From the NCBI RefSeq assembly GCF_008369915.1, contig NZ_VSRN01000001.1, forward strand, positions 3,220,501 to 3,284,500: 64,000 nt of DNA, in the 5' to 3' direction. The position numbers and the translations under genes were made by a program. Shown here piece after piece: positions 1-9,390 of this stretch. Below the pieces are notes generated by a model, which saw only the letters and a program-made list of their open reading frames with translations, was not told the DNA's origin and did no database searches. The stretch comes from Dyadobacter sp. UC 10 (GTDB lineage: Bacteria; Bacteroidota; Bacteroidia; Cytophagales; Spirosomataceae). How positions within the stretch are numbered: position 1 is the first letter of the stretch; each line of letters opens with the position of its first letter.

Positions 1-624
1 CGTCCAGGGATCGTGATTGGAAAGGGTGGTAGCGAAGTTGATAAAATCAAAGAAGAGCTTAAAAAAATTACAGGGAAAGATGTTCAGATCAACATTTATG
101 AGATCAAACGTCCTGAAATCGATGCTAAGTTAGTTGGAGAGGCTATCGCTCAGCAGTTGCAAGCTCGTATCTCATATCGTAGAGCAATGAAGCAATCAAT
201 CGCTTCTGCAATGCGGGTTGGGACACAAGGCATTAAGATTCGCCTGGCAGGTCGTCTTGGTGGAGCTGAAATGGCTCGTACTGAGGAATACAAAGAAGGA
301 AGAATTCCTCTACATACTTTGAGAGCTGACATTGATTATGCAATCTCAGAAGCACAGACCATTTACGGAAAAATCGGTATTAAGGTTTGGATTTTCAAAG
401 GCGAGTTGTATGGTAAGCGTGATCTTACTCCAAGTGCAGCGACAGCGGCTTCTGACAGAGCTGACAGAAGCGCGTCTTCTGGAAATGATCGTGGAGGAAA
501 CGACCGGGGCGCAAGAGGTGATAGAAGAGGTGGTCGTGGTAACGACGGAGCGCCACGTGGTGAAGGTGGCGGCGGTGGAAGCGAAGCAGATCGTCGCAAG
601 AGAAACAAGAATAAGAAGAAGTAA
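1..624 (+). CDS. rpsC: 30S ribosomal protein S3 (5' end outside window)
   Basis: Reading frame 1 is open from the first base, so the N-terminus lies upstream of the window; 207 C-terminal residues are visible. It opens with the KH-domain loop VIGKGG, which contacts RNA, and continues through the S3 C-terminal domain ([33 protein letters not shown]). S3 binds 16S rRNA at the mRNA entry side of the 30S head. The last roughly 65 residues form a low-complexity Gly/Arg/Asp tail ending in a Lys/Arg cluster, longer than in most proteobacterial S3. rplP follows after 43 bases, as expected for the S10 operon. Confidence 0.97.
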   Translation, partial: RPGIVIGKGGSEVDKIKEELKKITGKDVQINIYEIKRPEIDAKLVGEAIAQQLQARISYRRAMKQSIASAMRVGTQGIKIRLAGRLGGAEMARTEEYKEGRIPLHTLRADIDYAISEAQTIYGKIGIKVWIFKGELYGKRDLTPSAATAASDRADRSASSGNDRGGNDRGARGDRRGGRGNDGAPRGEGGGGGSEADRRKRNKNKKK

Positions 625-667
625 TCAGACATTTTCCGGTTTTCACCGGTTCAAATAGATTAGAATC

Positions 668-1093
668 ATGTTACAGCCGAAAAGGACAAAATTTCGCAAG
701 CAACAGAAGGGAAAAGGTTCATACAACGGTTTGGCAACACGTGGACATGAAATCGCTTTTGGATCTTTCGCCATCAAGGCGCTAGAACCAGGTTGGTTAA
801 CAGCACGCCAAATCGAAGCAGCCCGTATCTCAGTAACACGTGCTATGAAACGCGAAGGTCAGGTTTGGATCCGTGTTTTCCCGGATAAACCAATTACTAA
901 GAAGCCTGCTGAGGTTCGTATGGGTAAAGGTAAAGGTGCTCCTGAATATTGGGTAGCTCCTGTGAAACCCGGAACGATCATTTTCGAAGCGACTGGTGTT
1001 GCACTGGATACCGCAAACGAAGCATTGCGTTTGGCTGCACAAAAGTTGCCAATTAAAACCAAGTTCGTGGTGCGTCGGGATTACCAGGAATAG
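668..1093 (+). CDS. rplP: 50S ribosomal protein L16
   Basis: This 141-residue protein matches L16 in length and motifs: the N-terminal [27 protein letters not shown], and the [12 protein letters not shown] segment. L16 sits near the peptidyl transferase centre and helps place A-site tRNA. It lies between rpsC and rpmC, the conserved S10-operon position. The ATG at 668 gives the standard N-terminus. Confidence 0.98.
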   Translation: MLQPKRTKFRKQQKGKGSYNGLATRGHEIAFGSFAIKALEPGWLTARQIEAARISVTRAMKREGQVWIRVFPDKPITKKPAEVRMGKGKGAPEYWVAPVKPGTIIFEATGVALDTANEALRLAAQKLPIKTKFVVRRDYQE

Positions 1094-1134
1094 GACTAAC
1101 CCGAATGTATTAAGAACGCTAATTATTTAAAGCA

Positions 1135-1329
1135 ATGACTAGTAAAGAAATAAAGGATCTTTCGCAAGATCAGCTTAAAGAGCAGATCGCCCAGGAGAGA
1201 GAGCGCTTACTCCGGTTAAAATTCGCTCACGCGATTTCACCGATTGAAAACCCTTTGCGTATTCGCGCCTCACGTAAGGAAATTGCAAGACTCTTAACAG
1301 AGCTGTCGGCTAAATCTAACCAACAGTAA
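1135..1329 (+). CDS. rpmC: 50S ribosomal protein L29
   Basis: A 64-residue helical hairpin protein beginning MTSKEIKDLS and containing RLKFAHAISPIENPLRIR, the typical L29 core. L29 binds 23S rRNA near the polypeptide exit tunnel, where it contributes to docking of the nascent-chain factors. It is followed 15 bases later by rpsQ, the usual partner. Confidence 0.96.
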   Translation: MTSKEIKDLSQDQLKEQIAQERERLLRLKFAHAISPIENPLRIRASRKEIARLLTELSAKSNQQ

Positions 1330-1344
1330 ATCAGTTTAGAAATT

Positions 1345-1608
1345 ATGGAGGCAACAGAAAGAAATTTACGTAAAGAAAGAGTAGGTAAAGTAGTGAGTAA
1401 CAAAATGGAGAAATCCTGTGTAATCACTGTTGAGCGTAAAGTGAAGCATGCGAAGTACGGTAAGTTTATGACTAAGACTACCAAGCTTATGGTGCATGAC
1501 GAAACCAATCAGGTTGGCATCGGTGATACGATCCGCGTGATGGAGACACGTCCGCTTAGTAAGAATAAGCGTTGGAGATTAGTAGAAATCCTTGAAAGAG
1601 CTAAGTAA
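1345..1608 (+). CDS. rpsQ: 30S ribosomal protein S17
   Basis: An 87-residue OB-fold protein with the S17 signature: [23 protein letters not shown], then KHAKYGKFM and a C-terminal [34 protein letters not shown] pattern. S17 is a primary binder of 16S rRNA. Only two bases separate its stop from rplN, so the two are translationally close. Confidence 0.97.
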   Translation: MEATERNLRKERVGKVVSNKMEKSCVITVERKVKHAKYGKFMTKTTKLMVHDETNQVGIGDTIRVMETRPLSKNKRWRLVEILERAK

Positions 1609-1610
1609 CA

Positions 1611-1979
1611 ATGGTACAGCAAGAATCAAGACTGTCGGTAGCAGACAACAGTGGAGCGAAGGAAGTACTCGTAATCCGTGTACTTGGCGGAACTGGCAAA
1701 CGCTATGCCTCAGTAGGCGATAAAATCGTCGTAACAGTAAAGTCTGCTCTGTCTTCGAGCAATATGAAAAAAGGCACGGTTTCGAAAGCCGTGGTTGTAC
1801 GTACCAAGAAGGAAGTACGACGTAAAGATGGTACCTATATCAGGTTTGAAGATAATGCGGCTGTCTTATTGAATAACAATGATGAGCCTAGGGGTAGCCG
1901 TATCTTCGGACCTGTTGCAAGGGAGCTGCGTGAAAAGCAGTTTATGAAGATCGTATCTCTTGCGCCTGAGGTGTTATAA
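1611..1979 (+). CDS. rplN: 50S ribosomal protein L14
   Basis: A 122-residue L14 with the hallmark start [18 protein letters not shown] and the C-terminal [14 protein letters not shown] motif. L14 lies at the 30S-50S interface and is the docking site of the silencing factor RsfS. It is embedded between rpsQ and rplX, the conserved order. Confidence 0.98.
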   Translation: MVQQESRLSVADNSGAKEVLVIRVLGGTGKRYASVGDKIVVTVKSALSSSNMKKGTVSKAVVVRTKKEVRRKDGTYIRFEDNAAVLLNNNDEPRGSRIFGPVARELREKQFMKIVSLAPEVL

Positions 1980-2025
1980 GAAATCAAGCACAAGTATTTC
2001 TTTAAACTGTAATTAAGAATTACCA

Positions 2026-2367
2026 ATGGAAAGTAAAAATAAAAAGGCACCTGCTAAATTACACATTCGCAAAGGCGATACTGTAAAGGTGATCTCTGGT
2101 AATGCAAAAGGAGAGACCGGCGTGATCAAGAAGGTGCTTGTTGAGAAGTTGAGAGCGACTGTGGAAGGTGTTAATATGATCACTAAGCATGTTAAGCCTA
2201 ATGCACAGAATCCGCAGGGAAGCATCGAAAAGCTTGAAGGAGCGATTCACATCAGTAATTTGATGGTTGTAGATCCCAAAACGGGTGAAGCAACTAGAAC
2301 CGGACGTAAAGCTAATGACAAAGGCAAGCTGCAACGGTTTTCAAAGAAGACAGGAAATCTTTTATAG
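2026..2367 (+). CDS. rplX: 50S ribosomal protein L24
   Basis: A 113-residue KOW-domain protein: [20 protein letters not shown] is the KOW motif, followed by [13 protein letters not shown] and [20 protein letters not shown], all typical of L24. L24 is an assembly initiator for the 50S subunit. The first nine residues (MESKNKKAP) form a short polar extension ahead of the usual start; the ATG at 2026 is the only ATG that precedes the KOW core. Confidence 0.96.
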   Translation: MESKNKKAPAKLHIRKGDTVKVISGNAKGETGVIKKVLVEKLRATVEGVNMITKHVKPNAQNPQGSIEKLEGAIHISNLMVVDPKTGEATRTGRKANDKGKLQRFSKKTGNLL

Positions 2368-2435
2368 TCCTGTTGGATAGAAATTGAATTATTATCGGAT
2401 AAGTGGGTCGGCAATCCACGTAACTATTTAGGAAA

Positions 2436-2990
2436 ATGGCACAGCCAAGATTAAAAGAAAAATATGTGAGCGAAGTTGTCTCACAATTGAAGGAGAGGTT
2501 TCAGTACAAATCTGTAATGCAGGTTCCGCGTTTGACTAAGATAGTCATTAATAAAGGAATCGGTGCTGCGGTAGCTGATAAGAAACTGGTCGATACAGGA
2601 GTAGAAGAATTAAGTTTAATTACCGGTCAGAAGGCAATTGCTACAATTTCCAAGAAGGCGGTGTCTAACTTTAAGCTTCGAGAAAACATGCCGATTGGAG
2701 CGAAGGTTACTTTGCGCGGAGATCGTATGTATGAATTCCTGGATCGTTTGACCGCAATCGCAATGCCGCGTGTAAGAGACTTCAAAGGTATTAGCGATAA
2801 AGGTTTCGATGGACGTGGAAATTATACCTTTGGTGTAAAAGAGCAGATTATTTTTCCAGAGATAAGCATTGAAAAGGTGAATAAAATCACTGGAATGGAT
2901 ATCACGTTTGTGACTTCAACCAATTCGGATGAGGAAAGTTACGAGCTGTTAAAAGCTTTGGGAATGCCTTTCACCAACGCGAATAAATAA
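2436..2990 (+). CDS. rplE: 50S ribosomal protein L5
   Basis: A 184-residue L5: [11 protein letters not shown] at the N-terminus, [14 protein letters not shown], the P-site loop region [15 protein letters not shown] and the C-terminal [22 protein letters not shown]5 binds 5S rRNA and contacts P-site tRNA. It is 68 bases downstream of rplX and 27 bases upstream of rpsN. Confidence 0.98.
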   Translation: MAQPRLKEKYVSEVVSQLKERFQYKSVMQVPRLTKIVINKGIGAAVADKKLVDTGVEELSLITGQKAIATISKKAVSNFKLRENMPIGAKVTLRGDRMYEFLDRLTAIAMPRVRDFKGISDKGFDGRGNYTFGVKEQIIFPEISIEKVNKITGMDITFVTSTNSDEESYELLKALGMPFTNANK

Positions 2991-3017
2991 GAAATTACTT
3001 AAGATTATTTACCGACA

Positions 3018-3287
3018 ATGGCAAAAGAATCAGTTAAAGCAAGAGAGAGAAAAAGGCAAGAATTGGTTGCCAAGTATGCTGACAAACGTAAAAAGTTGAA
3101 AGCTGCCGAGGACTGGGTGGGTCTTGATAAGTTACCACGCAACTCATCTCCTGTTCGTCTTCATAACCGATGCAAGATCACGGGAAGACCCCGGGGGTAT
3201 ATGCGTAAATTCGGGATTTCAAGAGTTCTTTTCCGGGATATGGCCTCAGATGGAAAAATTCCGGGAGTTACTAAATCAAGTTGGTAA
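3018..3287 (+). CDS. rpsN: 30S ribosomal protein S14 (zinc-free type)
   Basis: An 89-residue S14 starting [14 protein letters not shown] with [22 protein letters not shown] and a C-terminal KSSW. The CxxC...CxxC zinc knuckle of the short S14 form is absent (one Cys only), so this is the long C-minus type. It sits between rplE and rpsH. The 77-base gap to the rpsH start holds a promoter-like sequence. Confidence 0.97.
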   Translation: MAKESVKARERKRQELVAKYADKRKKLKAAEDWVGLDKLPRNSSPVRLHNRCKITGRPRGYMRKFGISRVLFRDMASDGKIPGVTKSSW

Positions 3288-3293
3288 GTATAC

Positions 3294-3324
3294 TTTCAAT
3301 TCTGATTTCAATTACTTAACTTTG
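3294..3324 (+). promoter_or_regulatory. Candidate internal promoter before rpsH
   Basis: TAACTTTG at 3317-3324 matches the Bacteroidota -7 consensus TAnnTTTG exactly. TTTC at 3294-3297, 19 bases upstream, resembles the -33 element TTTG. The position between rpsN and rpsH would allow partly independent expression of the spc-operon genes downstream. Sequence match only. Confidence 0.45.
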
Positions 3325-3364
3325 CACTCCCGTTCAAAAAGGGGTGTTTAAACTTGGCATAAAA

Positions 3365-3763
3365 ATGTTAACGGATCCCATAGCAGACTATCTGACGAGA
3401 CTCAGAAACGCTATCAAAGCGAAGCACCGGGTTGTTGAGATACCTGCATCCAACATAAAAAAAGAGATTACCAAAGTACTTTTTGATAAAGGGTATATTC
3501 AAAGCTATAAGTTTGACGAGGTAGGGCCACAAGGCACTATTAAGATTGCATTGAAATACAATCCTGTCACTAAGCAATCTGCAATTGTAAAATTGGAGAG
3601 GGTTAGCAAACCTGGATTACGTAAATATTCGGGTTCTTCTACATTGCCGCGCGTTTTGGGTGGATTGGGAACTGTGATAATTTCGACATCCAAAGGCGTA
3701 ATGACCGATAAAGAGGCGAAGACTCTTAATGTTGGCGGTGAGGTGTTGTGTTTCGTGTATTAA
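3365..3763 (+). CDS. rpsH: 30S ribosomal protein S8
   Basis: S8 of 132 residues. I place the start at the ATG at 3365 (MLTDPIADYLTRLRNA, the family N-terminus) rather than the in-frame GTG at 3344, which would add seven non-conserved residues. The C-terminal region shows the S8 signature ISTSKGVMTDKEAKTLNVGGEVLCFVY. S8 is a primary 16S rRNA binder and in E. coli is the translational repressor of the spc operon. Confidence 0.97.
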   Translation: MLTDPIADYLTRLRNAIKAKHRVVEIPASNIKKEITKVLFDKGYIQSYKFDEVGPQGTIKIALKYNPVTKQSAIVKLERVSKPGLRKYSGSSTLPRVLGGLGTVIISTSKGVMTDKEAKTLNVGGEVLCFVY

Positions 3764-3782
3764 TATTTAAAGATATTCAAGA

Positions 3783-4340
3783 ATGTCACGGATAGGAAAT
3801 AAAGTTATCGTTTTACCAGCCGGTATTTCAGTTGCCGTTGGCGATGATAACGTCGTGTCGGTAAAAGGTCCTAAGGGCACTTTGTCTCAGACAGTTGATA
3901 GCGATATCATTGTTGAAGTAGAAGGAAATGAGCTTAAAGTTAAGCGCCCTACGGAACAGAAACGTCATAAAGCATTGCATGGTCTTTATCGTTCTTTGAT
4001 CAATAACATGGTGATCGGAGTGGGGGAAGGCTACAAGAAAGAGTTAGAGATAATCGGGGTGGGTTACAAGGCGAGCTCAGCAAATAATGTGCTTGAATTG
4101 CAACTTGGTTTTTCTCACAACATTTTCATGGCGATACCAAGTGAAATTAAGTTGACAACAACTTCTGAGAAAGGTCAAAATCCTAAGGTAATACTAGAGG
4201 GAATTGATAAAGAATTGATCGGATCTGTTGCAGCAAAGATCAAATCACTGCGTAAAGTTGAACCTTACAAAGGAAAAGGTATACGTTTTGTTGGTGAAAT
4301 CGTTCGTCGTAAGGCTGGTAAGTCTGCTTCTAAGAAGTAA
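3783..4340 (+). CDS. rplF: 50S ribosomal protein L6
   Basis: A 185-residue L6 built of two related domains: MSRIGNKVIVLPAGISV and VSVKGPKGTLSQ in the first, and IGVGYKASSANNVLELQLGFSH and the PYKGKGIRFVGE(I)VRRKAGK C-terminal signature in the second. L6 binds 23S rRNA by the factor-binding region. It is placed 19 bases after rpsH. Confidence 0.98.
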   Translation: MSRIGNKVIVLPAGISVAVGDDNVVSVKGPKGTLSQTVDSDIIVEVEGNELKVKRPTEQKRHKALHGLYRSLINNMVIGVGEGYKKELEIIGVGYKASSANNVLELQLGFSHNIFMAIPSEIKLTTTSEKGQNPKVILEGIDKELIGSVAAKIKSLRKVEPYKGKGIRFVGEIVRRKAGKSASKK

Positions 4341-4386
4341 TTCGTCGCCACAAAATAGGTTATAAACAAAGTTAGAAAATATTCAG

Positions 4387-4740
4387 ATGGCTAACGCAAA
4401 AGCAGACAGAAGACAGCGCCTGAAGCTTCATATCCGTAAGAAGGTAAAAGGTAGCACGGGACGTCCAAGACTTTCAGTTTTTCGCTCTAATACAAGCATT
4501 TACGCTCAGATTATAGACGATATTAATGGAGTAACACTCGCGAGTGCATCATCAATTGATCTTGGTGGAAGAAAAGAAAACTCCAATGTAGAAGTTGCGA
4601 CTCAGGTAGGCAAAAAGATTGCTGAGAAGGCGCAGGAAGCAGGTATTCAGGCGGTTGTTTTTGATCGCAACGGATATTTGTACCACGGAAAAGTAAAAGC
4701 ATTGGCCGAAGGAGCCCGTGAGGGTGGCCTGAAATTCTAA
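4387..4740 (+). CDS. rplR: 50S ribosomal protein L18
   Basis: A 117-residue L18 with [28 protein letters not shown], a 5S rRNA-binding region, and the C-terminal [27 protein letters not shown]18 brings 5S rRNA into the central protuberance together with L5. rpsE starts 14 bases after its stop. Confidence 0.98.
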   Translation: MANAKADRRQRLKLHIRKKVKGSTGRPRLSVFRSNTSIYAQIIDDINGVTLASASSIDLGGRKENSNVEVATQVGKKIAEKAQEAGIQAVVFDRNGYLYHGKVKALAEGAREGGLKF

Positions 4741-4754
4741 GTATAACAAAGACT

Positions 4755-5270
4755 ATGTCTATAAATACAAGACCTTCGAAGGTTAACGAATCTGATTTGA
4801 AAGAGCGCGTAGTTGCCATCAATCGGGTAGCAAAAGTAGTGAAAGGCGGTCGTCGTTTCAGTTTCTCAGCAATTGTTGTTGTAGGAGATGGTAATGGTGT
4901 CGTTGGATATGGCCTGGGAAAAGCAAATGAAGTGACTGATGCAATTGCAAAGGGCATCGATGACGCTAAGAAAAACCTGATTCAAATTCCAATGCTCAAG
5001 CATACAGTGCCGCACGAGATGGAAGGAAAATTCAGTGGCGGGTTTGTGCTTATAAAGCCTGCAGCACCAGGAACTGGTGTTCTTGCGGGAGGCCCAATGA
5101 GGGCGGTACTGGAAAGTGCTGGTATTAAAGATGTACTTGCAAAGTCGAAAGGATCCTCCAATCCTCATAATGTGATTAAGGCTACAATTGACGCTCTTTT
5201 GAAAATGAGGGCACCACATCAGGTAGCTTTCCAGCGTGGCGTGAAGTTAGAGAAAGTATTCAACGGATAG
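4755..5270 (+). CDS. rpsE: 30S ribosomal protein S5
   Basis: A 171-residue S5: the N-terminal double-stranded RNA-binding domain contains [21 protein letters not shown] and [16 protein letters not shown], and the C-terminal domain [36 protein letters not shown]5 is involved in decoding fidelity and mRNA unwinding at the entry site. Confidence 0.98.
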   Translation: MSINTRPSKVNESDLKERVVAINRVAKVVKGGRRFSFSAIVVVGDGNGVVGYGLGKANEVTDAIAKGIDDAKKNLIQIPMLKHTVPHEMEGKFSGGFVLIKPAAPGTGVLAGGPMRAVLESAGIKDVLAKSKGSSNPHNVIKATIDALLKMRAPHQVAFQRGVKLEKVFNG

Positions 5271-5301
5271 TCCTTGGGATTTCCTTTATCTGAGAGATGT
5301 T

Positions 5302-5481
5302 ATGTCAAAAGTACGAATTACACAGGTTAAGAGCACAATAGACCGTCCTGAACGCCAAAAACTTACAATCAAAGCTTTGGGTTTGGGCAAATTGAACCGG
5401 TCGGTTGAAAAGGAAAATAGCGAAGCGATTGCGGGGATGATCCGCAAGGTGAGCCATTTGGTTAAAGTCGAAGAAATTTAA
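5302..5481 (+). CDS. rpmD: 50S ribosomal protein L30
   Basis: A 59-residue open frame between rpsE and rplO: it starts MSKVRITQVKSTIDRP, continues with the L30 motif KLTIKALGLGKLNRSV, and ends VSHLVKVEEI. Length and the GLGKLN...V signature identify L30. It is 12 bases ahead of rplO, the standard spc order. The short length makes it easy to miss in automated ORF calls. Confidence 0.96.
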   Translation: MSKVRITQVKSTIDRPERQKLTIKALGLGKLNRSVEKENSEAIAGMIRKVSHLVKVEEI

Positions 5482-5493
5482 TATACGAATAGT

Positions 5494-5940
5494 ATGAATC
5501 TTAGTTCATTAAAGCCGGCTGCTGGTTCCGTTAAGGTTGGAAAGAGGGTTGGACGTGGTCAGGGCTCCGGAAAAGGAGGAACTGCTGCACGTGGGCACAA
5601 AGGAGCTCAGTCACGCTCTGGATATAGCAGGAAGTTAGGTTTCGAAGGGGGGCAAATGCCGCTTCAGAGACGCTTGCCTAAATTCGGTTTCAATAATATA
5701 AATCGGGTTGAATTCAAAGCGCTTAATTTGGACGCTATCCAGGCATTAGCTGAGAAAATCGGTGTAAGTGTTATTACACCTCAAGTAATCAGTGAACACG
5801 GTCTTAGTGCAAAGAAGGATCTTATAAAGGTTCTGAATAGAGGAGCGGTTTCTACGGCTCTCGAAATTCATGCACATGGGTTTTCTGCGACAGCCGTAGA
5901 GGCGATTGAGAAAGCTGGAGGTAAAGCGGTTAAGTTATAA
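5494..5940 (+). CDS. rplO: 50S ribosomal protein L15
   Basis: A 148-residue L15: basic, Gly-rich N-terminus (GRGQGSGKGGTAARGHKGAQ, GGQMPLQRRLPKFGF) that threads into 23S rRNA, and a globular C-terminal half ending in a pattern around HGFSATAVEAIEKAGGKAV. It directly precedes secY, as in almost all bacteria. Confidence 0.98.
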   Translation: MNLSSLKPAAGSVKVGKRVGRGQGSGKGGTAARGHKGAQSRSGYSRKLGFEGGQMPLQRRLPKFGFNNINRVEFKALNLDAIQALAEKIGVSVITPQVISEHGLSAKKDLIKVLNRGAVSTALEIHAHGFSATAVEAIEKAGGKAVKL

Positions 5941-5990
5941 TTACGCTATTAGGCAGTGTTGCGTTTGAATAGCTAATGTAGACCCACAAA

Positions 5991-7304
5991 ATGAAACGAT
6001 TTTTAGAGACTATTAAGCACATATTTGCAATAGAGGAGTTGAGGACACGTATTCTCAACACTCTTTTGTTTATAACCATATTCCGTTTGGGGTCTTACGT
6101 AGCTTTGCCAGGTGTTGAGCCTGATCAAATGAATGTATCTTCTCAAGGGTTGATGGGTCTTTTAGATACTTTCTTAGGTGGAGCCTTTAGCAAGGCTTCC
6201 ATTTTTGCATTAGGTATCATGCCTTACATTTCTGCATCGATCGCTATTCAACTTTTGACAATGGCGCTGCCTTATTTTCAAAAGATGCAGAAGGAAGGGG
6301 AGTCAGGCCGCAAAAAGCTGAATCAAATTACTAGGGTACTTACCATTATTGTGACCTTGGTTCAAGGGACTGCATATTTAAATACTACGGTGCCTGATGA
6401 AGCTTTGTTGGTTCCAAGAAGCCTTTTCTCAATATCGTCTGTTTTTGTTCTCACGGCCGGCACAATGTTTTGCATGTGGCTTGGAGAGAGAATTACAGAC
6501 AAAGGAATTGGGAACGGTATTTCAATGCTGATCATGATTGGTATTGTATCAAGGTTCCCGGGTGCTATCTACAAGGAGTTTGTTTCAAGGGGTAGTGGTG
6601 GAATTCTTTTGTTCGTGCTGGAAATTGTTGCTTTGTACTTTGTAATCATGGGAGCTGTGATGCTCACACAGGCCGTACGAAGAATACCTATACAATACGC
6701 TAAACAGGTAGTAGGTAATAGGGTAATGGGAGGACAGCGCCAGTACCTGCCTTTGAAATTGAATGCTGCCGGTGTGATGCCAATCATTTTCGCACAAGCA
6801 CTGATGTTTATTCCTTCTTTGGGAGCATCTTATTTTGCGGAGAAAAGTGATTTTGCGAGCGATGTCGCTACTATTTTTGCAAATTACACGACCTGGCAGT
6901 ATAACTTGCTTTTTGCGGTATTAATCATTGTCTTTACCTTCTTTTATACTGCAATATCGGTTAACCCGCAGCAAATTGCGGACGATATGAAAAGAGGCGG
7001 AGGGTTTATTCCCGGCGTTAAACCCGGACAGCAGACGTCGGAATACATTAGTTCGGTGTTGGACAGAATAACTTTCCCAGGTTCTCTGATGTTAGCTCTT
7101 GTTGCAATCTTACCTGCTTTTGCGAGCTTGCTGGGGGTTTCAACTGACTTTGCTCATTTCTTCGGTGGAACTTCTCTTCTTATTATGGTAGGTGTTGTCT
7201 TAGATACTTTGCAGCAGGTTGAAAGTTACCTTTTGATGAGACGCTATGAAGGTTTAATGAAATCAGGGAGGGTAAAGGGTAGAACGGAAAGCGTCGCTAT
7301 CTGA
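5991..7304 (+). CDS. secY: Preprotein translocase subunit SecY
   Basis: A 437-residue, strongly hydrophobic protein with the SecY pattern of about ten membrane helices. Recognisable motifs: RILNTLLFITIFRLGSYVALPGV at helix 1, the plug region MGLLDTFLGGAFSKASIFALGIMPYISASI, ERITDKGIGNGISMLI, and FFYTAISVNPQQIADDMKRGGGFIPG in the cytoplasmic C5-type loop. SecY is the channel through which Sec-dependent proteins cross or enter the inner membrane. map starts five bases after its stop, suggesting coupled translation. Confidence 0.98.
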   Translation: MKRFLETIKHIFAIEELRTRILNTLLFITIFRLGSYVALPGVEPDQMNVSSQGLMGLLDTFLGGAFSKASIFALGIMPYISASIAIQLLTMALPYFQKMQKEGESGRKKLNQITRVLTIIVTLVQGTAYLNTTVPDEALLVPRSLFSISSVFVLTAGTMFCMWLGERITDKGIGNGISMLIMIGIVSRFPGAIYKEFVSRGSGGILLFVLEIVALYFVIMGAVMLTQAVRRIPIQYAKQVVGNRVMGGQRQYLPLKLNAAGVMPIIFAQALMFIPSLGASYFAEKSDFASDVATIFANYTTWQYNLLFAVLIIVFTFFYTAISVNPQQIADDMKRGGGFIPGVKPGQQTSEYISSVLDRITFPGSLMLALVAILPAFASLLGVSTDFAHFFGGTSLLIMVGVVLDTLQQVESYLLMRRYEGLMKSGRVKGRTESVAI

Positions 7305-7309
7305 GGAAA

Positions 7310-8107
7310 ATGATTTATCTGAAGACAGAGGAAGAAATAGAGCTGATTAAAGAAAGTGCTCAGGTTCTCGGTAAAGCACATGCCGAGGTAGCGACTTGGG
7401 TTAAGCCAGGTGTTACAACGAAGAAGTTGGACATGGTAGCTGAGGAGTACATTCGGGATTTCGGTGGAATCCCGTCATTCAAAGGATTTAATAACTTTCC
7501 AGCTTCGCTCTGTATTTCTGTAAATGAGGTAGTTGTTCACGGTTTTCCGGGAACATACATGTTAAAAGAAGGTGACATTATCTCAGTAGACTGTGGAGTT
7601 AAATTGAAGGGTTATCATAGCGACAGTGCCTATACATACCCGGTAGGAGAAGTATCTAAGGAGGTAATGGATCTGCTGTCAGCTACGAAGAGATCCCTTT
7701 ATAGAGGAATTGATCAGGCCGTTGATGGCTTGCGAATGGGAGACATAGGGCATGCGATTCAGAGTTATGTCGAAGAAAGAGGATATTCCGTAGTGAGGGA
7801 GCTGGTGGGCCATGGTGTCGGGAGGGATCTACATGAAAGTCCTGAAGTTCCCAATTACGGCAAGCGTGGTAAGGGTGTGAAGTTGCGGGAGGGAATGGTA
7901 CTTGCTATCGAGCCTATGATCAATCTGGGAACAAAGGCAGTAATGCAGGAAAGAGACGGCTGGACAATCCGAACGACTGATCGAAAGTATTCTGCTCATT
8001 TTGAGCACACTGTTGTAGTAAGAAAAGGCAAAGCAGAAATTCTGACAACATTCGATTATATAGAGAAAGTGACGGCCAATACCAGCCTAATGGTTGAAGT
8101 AAAGTAA
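7310..8107 (+). CDS. map: Methionine aminopeptidase type I
   Basis: A 265-residue pita-bread-fold peptidase that removes the N-terminal methionine from nascent proteins. All five metal ligands of the family are visible: Asp in SVDCGV, Asp in HSDSAYT, His in GHGVGRDLHESP, Glu in AIEPM and Glu in HFEHTVVV. There is no N-terminal zinc-finger extension. It lies between secY and infA, its common location in Bacteroidota and Firmicutes. Confidence 0.97.
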   Translation: MIYLKTEEEIELIKESAQVLGKAHAEVATWVKPGVTTKKLDMVAEEYIRDFGGIPSFKGFNNFPASLCISVNEVVVHGFPGTYMLKEGDIISVDCGVKLKGYHSDSAYTYPVGEVSKEVMDLLSATKRSLYRGIDQAVDGLRMGDIGHAIQSYVEERGYSVVRELVGHGVGRDLHESPEVPNYGKRGKGVKLREGMVLAIEPMINLGTKAVMQERDGWTIRTTDRKYSAHFEHTVVVRKGKAEILTTFDYIEKVTANTSLMVEVK

Positions 8108-8119
8108 TTAACGCTACGA

Positions 8120-8338
8120 ATGGCAAAACAGGCATCAATCGAACAAGACGGAGTAATTCTCGAAGCATTATCAAACGCAATGTTTCGGGTAGTATTAGAA
8201 AATAAACACGAAGTTATAGCGCATATTTCCGGGAAAATGAGAATGCACTATATTAAGATATTACCGGGAGACCGTGTAAAATTAGAAATGTCTCCTTACG
8301 ACTTATCTAAGGCGAGAATCACCTACAGATATAAATAA
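8120..8338 (+). CDS. infA: Translation initiation factor IF-1
   Basis: A 72-residue S1/OB-fold protein: [65 protein letters not shown] pattern is the complete IF-1 signature. IF-1 occupies the ribosomal A site during initiation. It is located between map and rpmJ, as usual. Confidence 0.97.
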   Translation: MAKQASIEQDGVILEALSNAMFRVVLENKHEVIAHISGKMRMHYIKILPGDRVKLEMSPYDLSKARITYRYK

Positions 8339-8377
8339 GGAGTCGATCACCTCAAATTAACACTTAAGTATACTCAG

Positions 8378-8494
8378 ATGAAAGTCAAAGCATCAGTTAA
8401 AAAGCGCAGTGAGGACTGCAAAGTTATACGCCGTAAGGGGAAGGTATATGTAATCAATAAGAAGAACCCACGGTATAAACAAAGACAAGGTTAA
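8378..8494 (+). CDS. rpmJ: 50S ribosomal protein L36 (zinc-free form)
   Basis: A 38-residue frame: [20 protein letters not shown], followed by [18 protein letters not shown]. The length, RRKGKVYVI core and KQRQG C-terminus identify L36. The zinc-binding CxxC...C...H set is reduced to one Cys (C14), with Ser, Asn and Tyr at the other sites, so it cannot bind zinc in the usual way. Together with the C-minus S14 this points to a zinc-independent ribosomal protein set. rpsM starts four bases after its stop. Confidence 0.95.
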   Translation: MKVKASVKKRSEDCKVIRRKGKVYVINKKNPRYKQRQG

Positions 8495-8498
8495 TCAT

Positions 8499-8876
8499 AT
8501 GGCACGTATTTCAGGAGTTGATATTCCCGACCGTAAAAGAGGCGAAATTTCTTTAACGTATATTTTCGGAATCGGTCGCAGTTCTGCTAAGAAGATACTC
8601 GACAAGGCGGGAGTTGATTTGAATAAAAAAGTTGTTGACTGGACAGACGACGAATCAGGTGCGATTCGTGCGGTTATTGCCGGTGAGTACAAAGTGGAGG
8701 GTGCACTGAAGTCGGAAGTTCAATTGAGCATTAAGCGCTTGATGGATATTGCTTGTTACAGAGGTCTTCGTCATCGTAAGGGATTGCCATTGCGCGGACA
8801 GAGAACCAAAAATAACTCTCGTACTCGTAAGGGTAAGCGTAAGACAATCGCTAATAAGAAAAAGGCTACTAAATAA
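8499..8876 (+). CDS. rpsM: 30S ribosomal protein S13
   Basis: A 125-residue S13 starting [30 protein letters not shown], with the helix-turn-helix-like central part and the basic C-terminal tail [29 protein letters not shown] that reaches A- and P-site tRNA. It opens the alpha-operon genes rpsM-rpsK-rpsD-rpoA-rplQ. Confidence 0.98.
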   Translation: MARISGVDIPDRKRGEISLTYIFGIGRSSAKKILDKAGVDLNKKVVDWTDDESGAIRAVIAGEYKVEGALKSEVQLSIKRLMDIACYRGLRHRKGLPLRGQRTKNNSRTRKGKRKTIANKKKATK

Positions 8877-8915
8877 ACAATGAGCAGTGGTTAGTCCACA
8901 CTTATTCCTCGAGCA

Positions 8916-9311
8916 ATGGCACAAAATAAAAGAAAAGATAAAGCAAAAAAGAGAGTGGTAGTTGTTGAATCTGTTGGTCAGGTTCATATCAAGGCTTCTT
9001 TCAATAATATAATTATCTCTATTACTAACAACAATGGCCAGGTTATTTCCTGGGGTTCTGCTGGTAAGATGGGATTCCGCGGGTCCAAGAAAAACACTCC
9101 GTACGCTGCTCAGACAGCTGCTCAGAGTGCAGCACAAGTTGCGTTTGATCTTGGAATGCGCAAGGCTGAGGTTTTTGTTAAAGGACCAGGATCTGGCCGT
9201 GAATCGGCAATTCGTACGATTCAAAATGCAGGAATTGAAGTGATGACCATTAGAGATATCACGCCGCTTCCGCACAACGGCTGCCGTCCCCCAAAACGCC
9301 GTAGAGTATAG
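8916..9311 (+). CDS. rpsK: 30S ribosomal protein S11
   Basis: A 131-residue S11: basic N-terminus, then [41 protein letters not shown] and the C-terminal signature [21 protein letters not shown]11 forms part of the 30S platform beside the mRNA exit. rpsD follows after a 79-base AT-rich gap. Confidence 0.98.
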   Translation: MAQNKRKDKAKKRVVVVESVGQVHIKASFNNIIISITNNNGQVISWGSAGKMGFRGSKKNTPYAAQTAAQSAAQVAFDLGMRKAEVFVKGPGSGRESAIRTIQNAGIEVMTIRDITPLPHNGCRPPKRRRV

Positions 9312-9390
9312 TAAAATCATCCATTCGTAATTTGGACACTGGGGTTACAGAATGGTTTTAATTAGTTATAATAAATAAAAAAGTTTTTTA

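Noticed and set aside
8655-9320. 221-codon minus-strand frame across rpsM and rpsK
   Set aside because: Antisense to two certain ribosomal genes; composition is Cys/Ser-rich as expected for a shadow frame.
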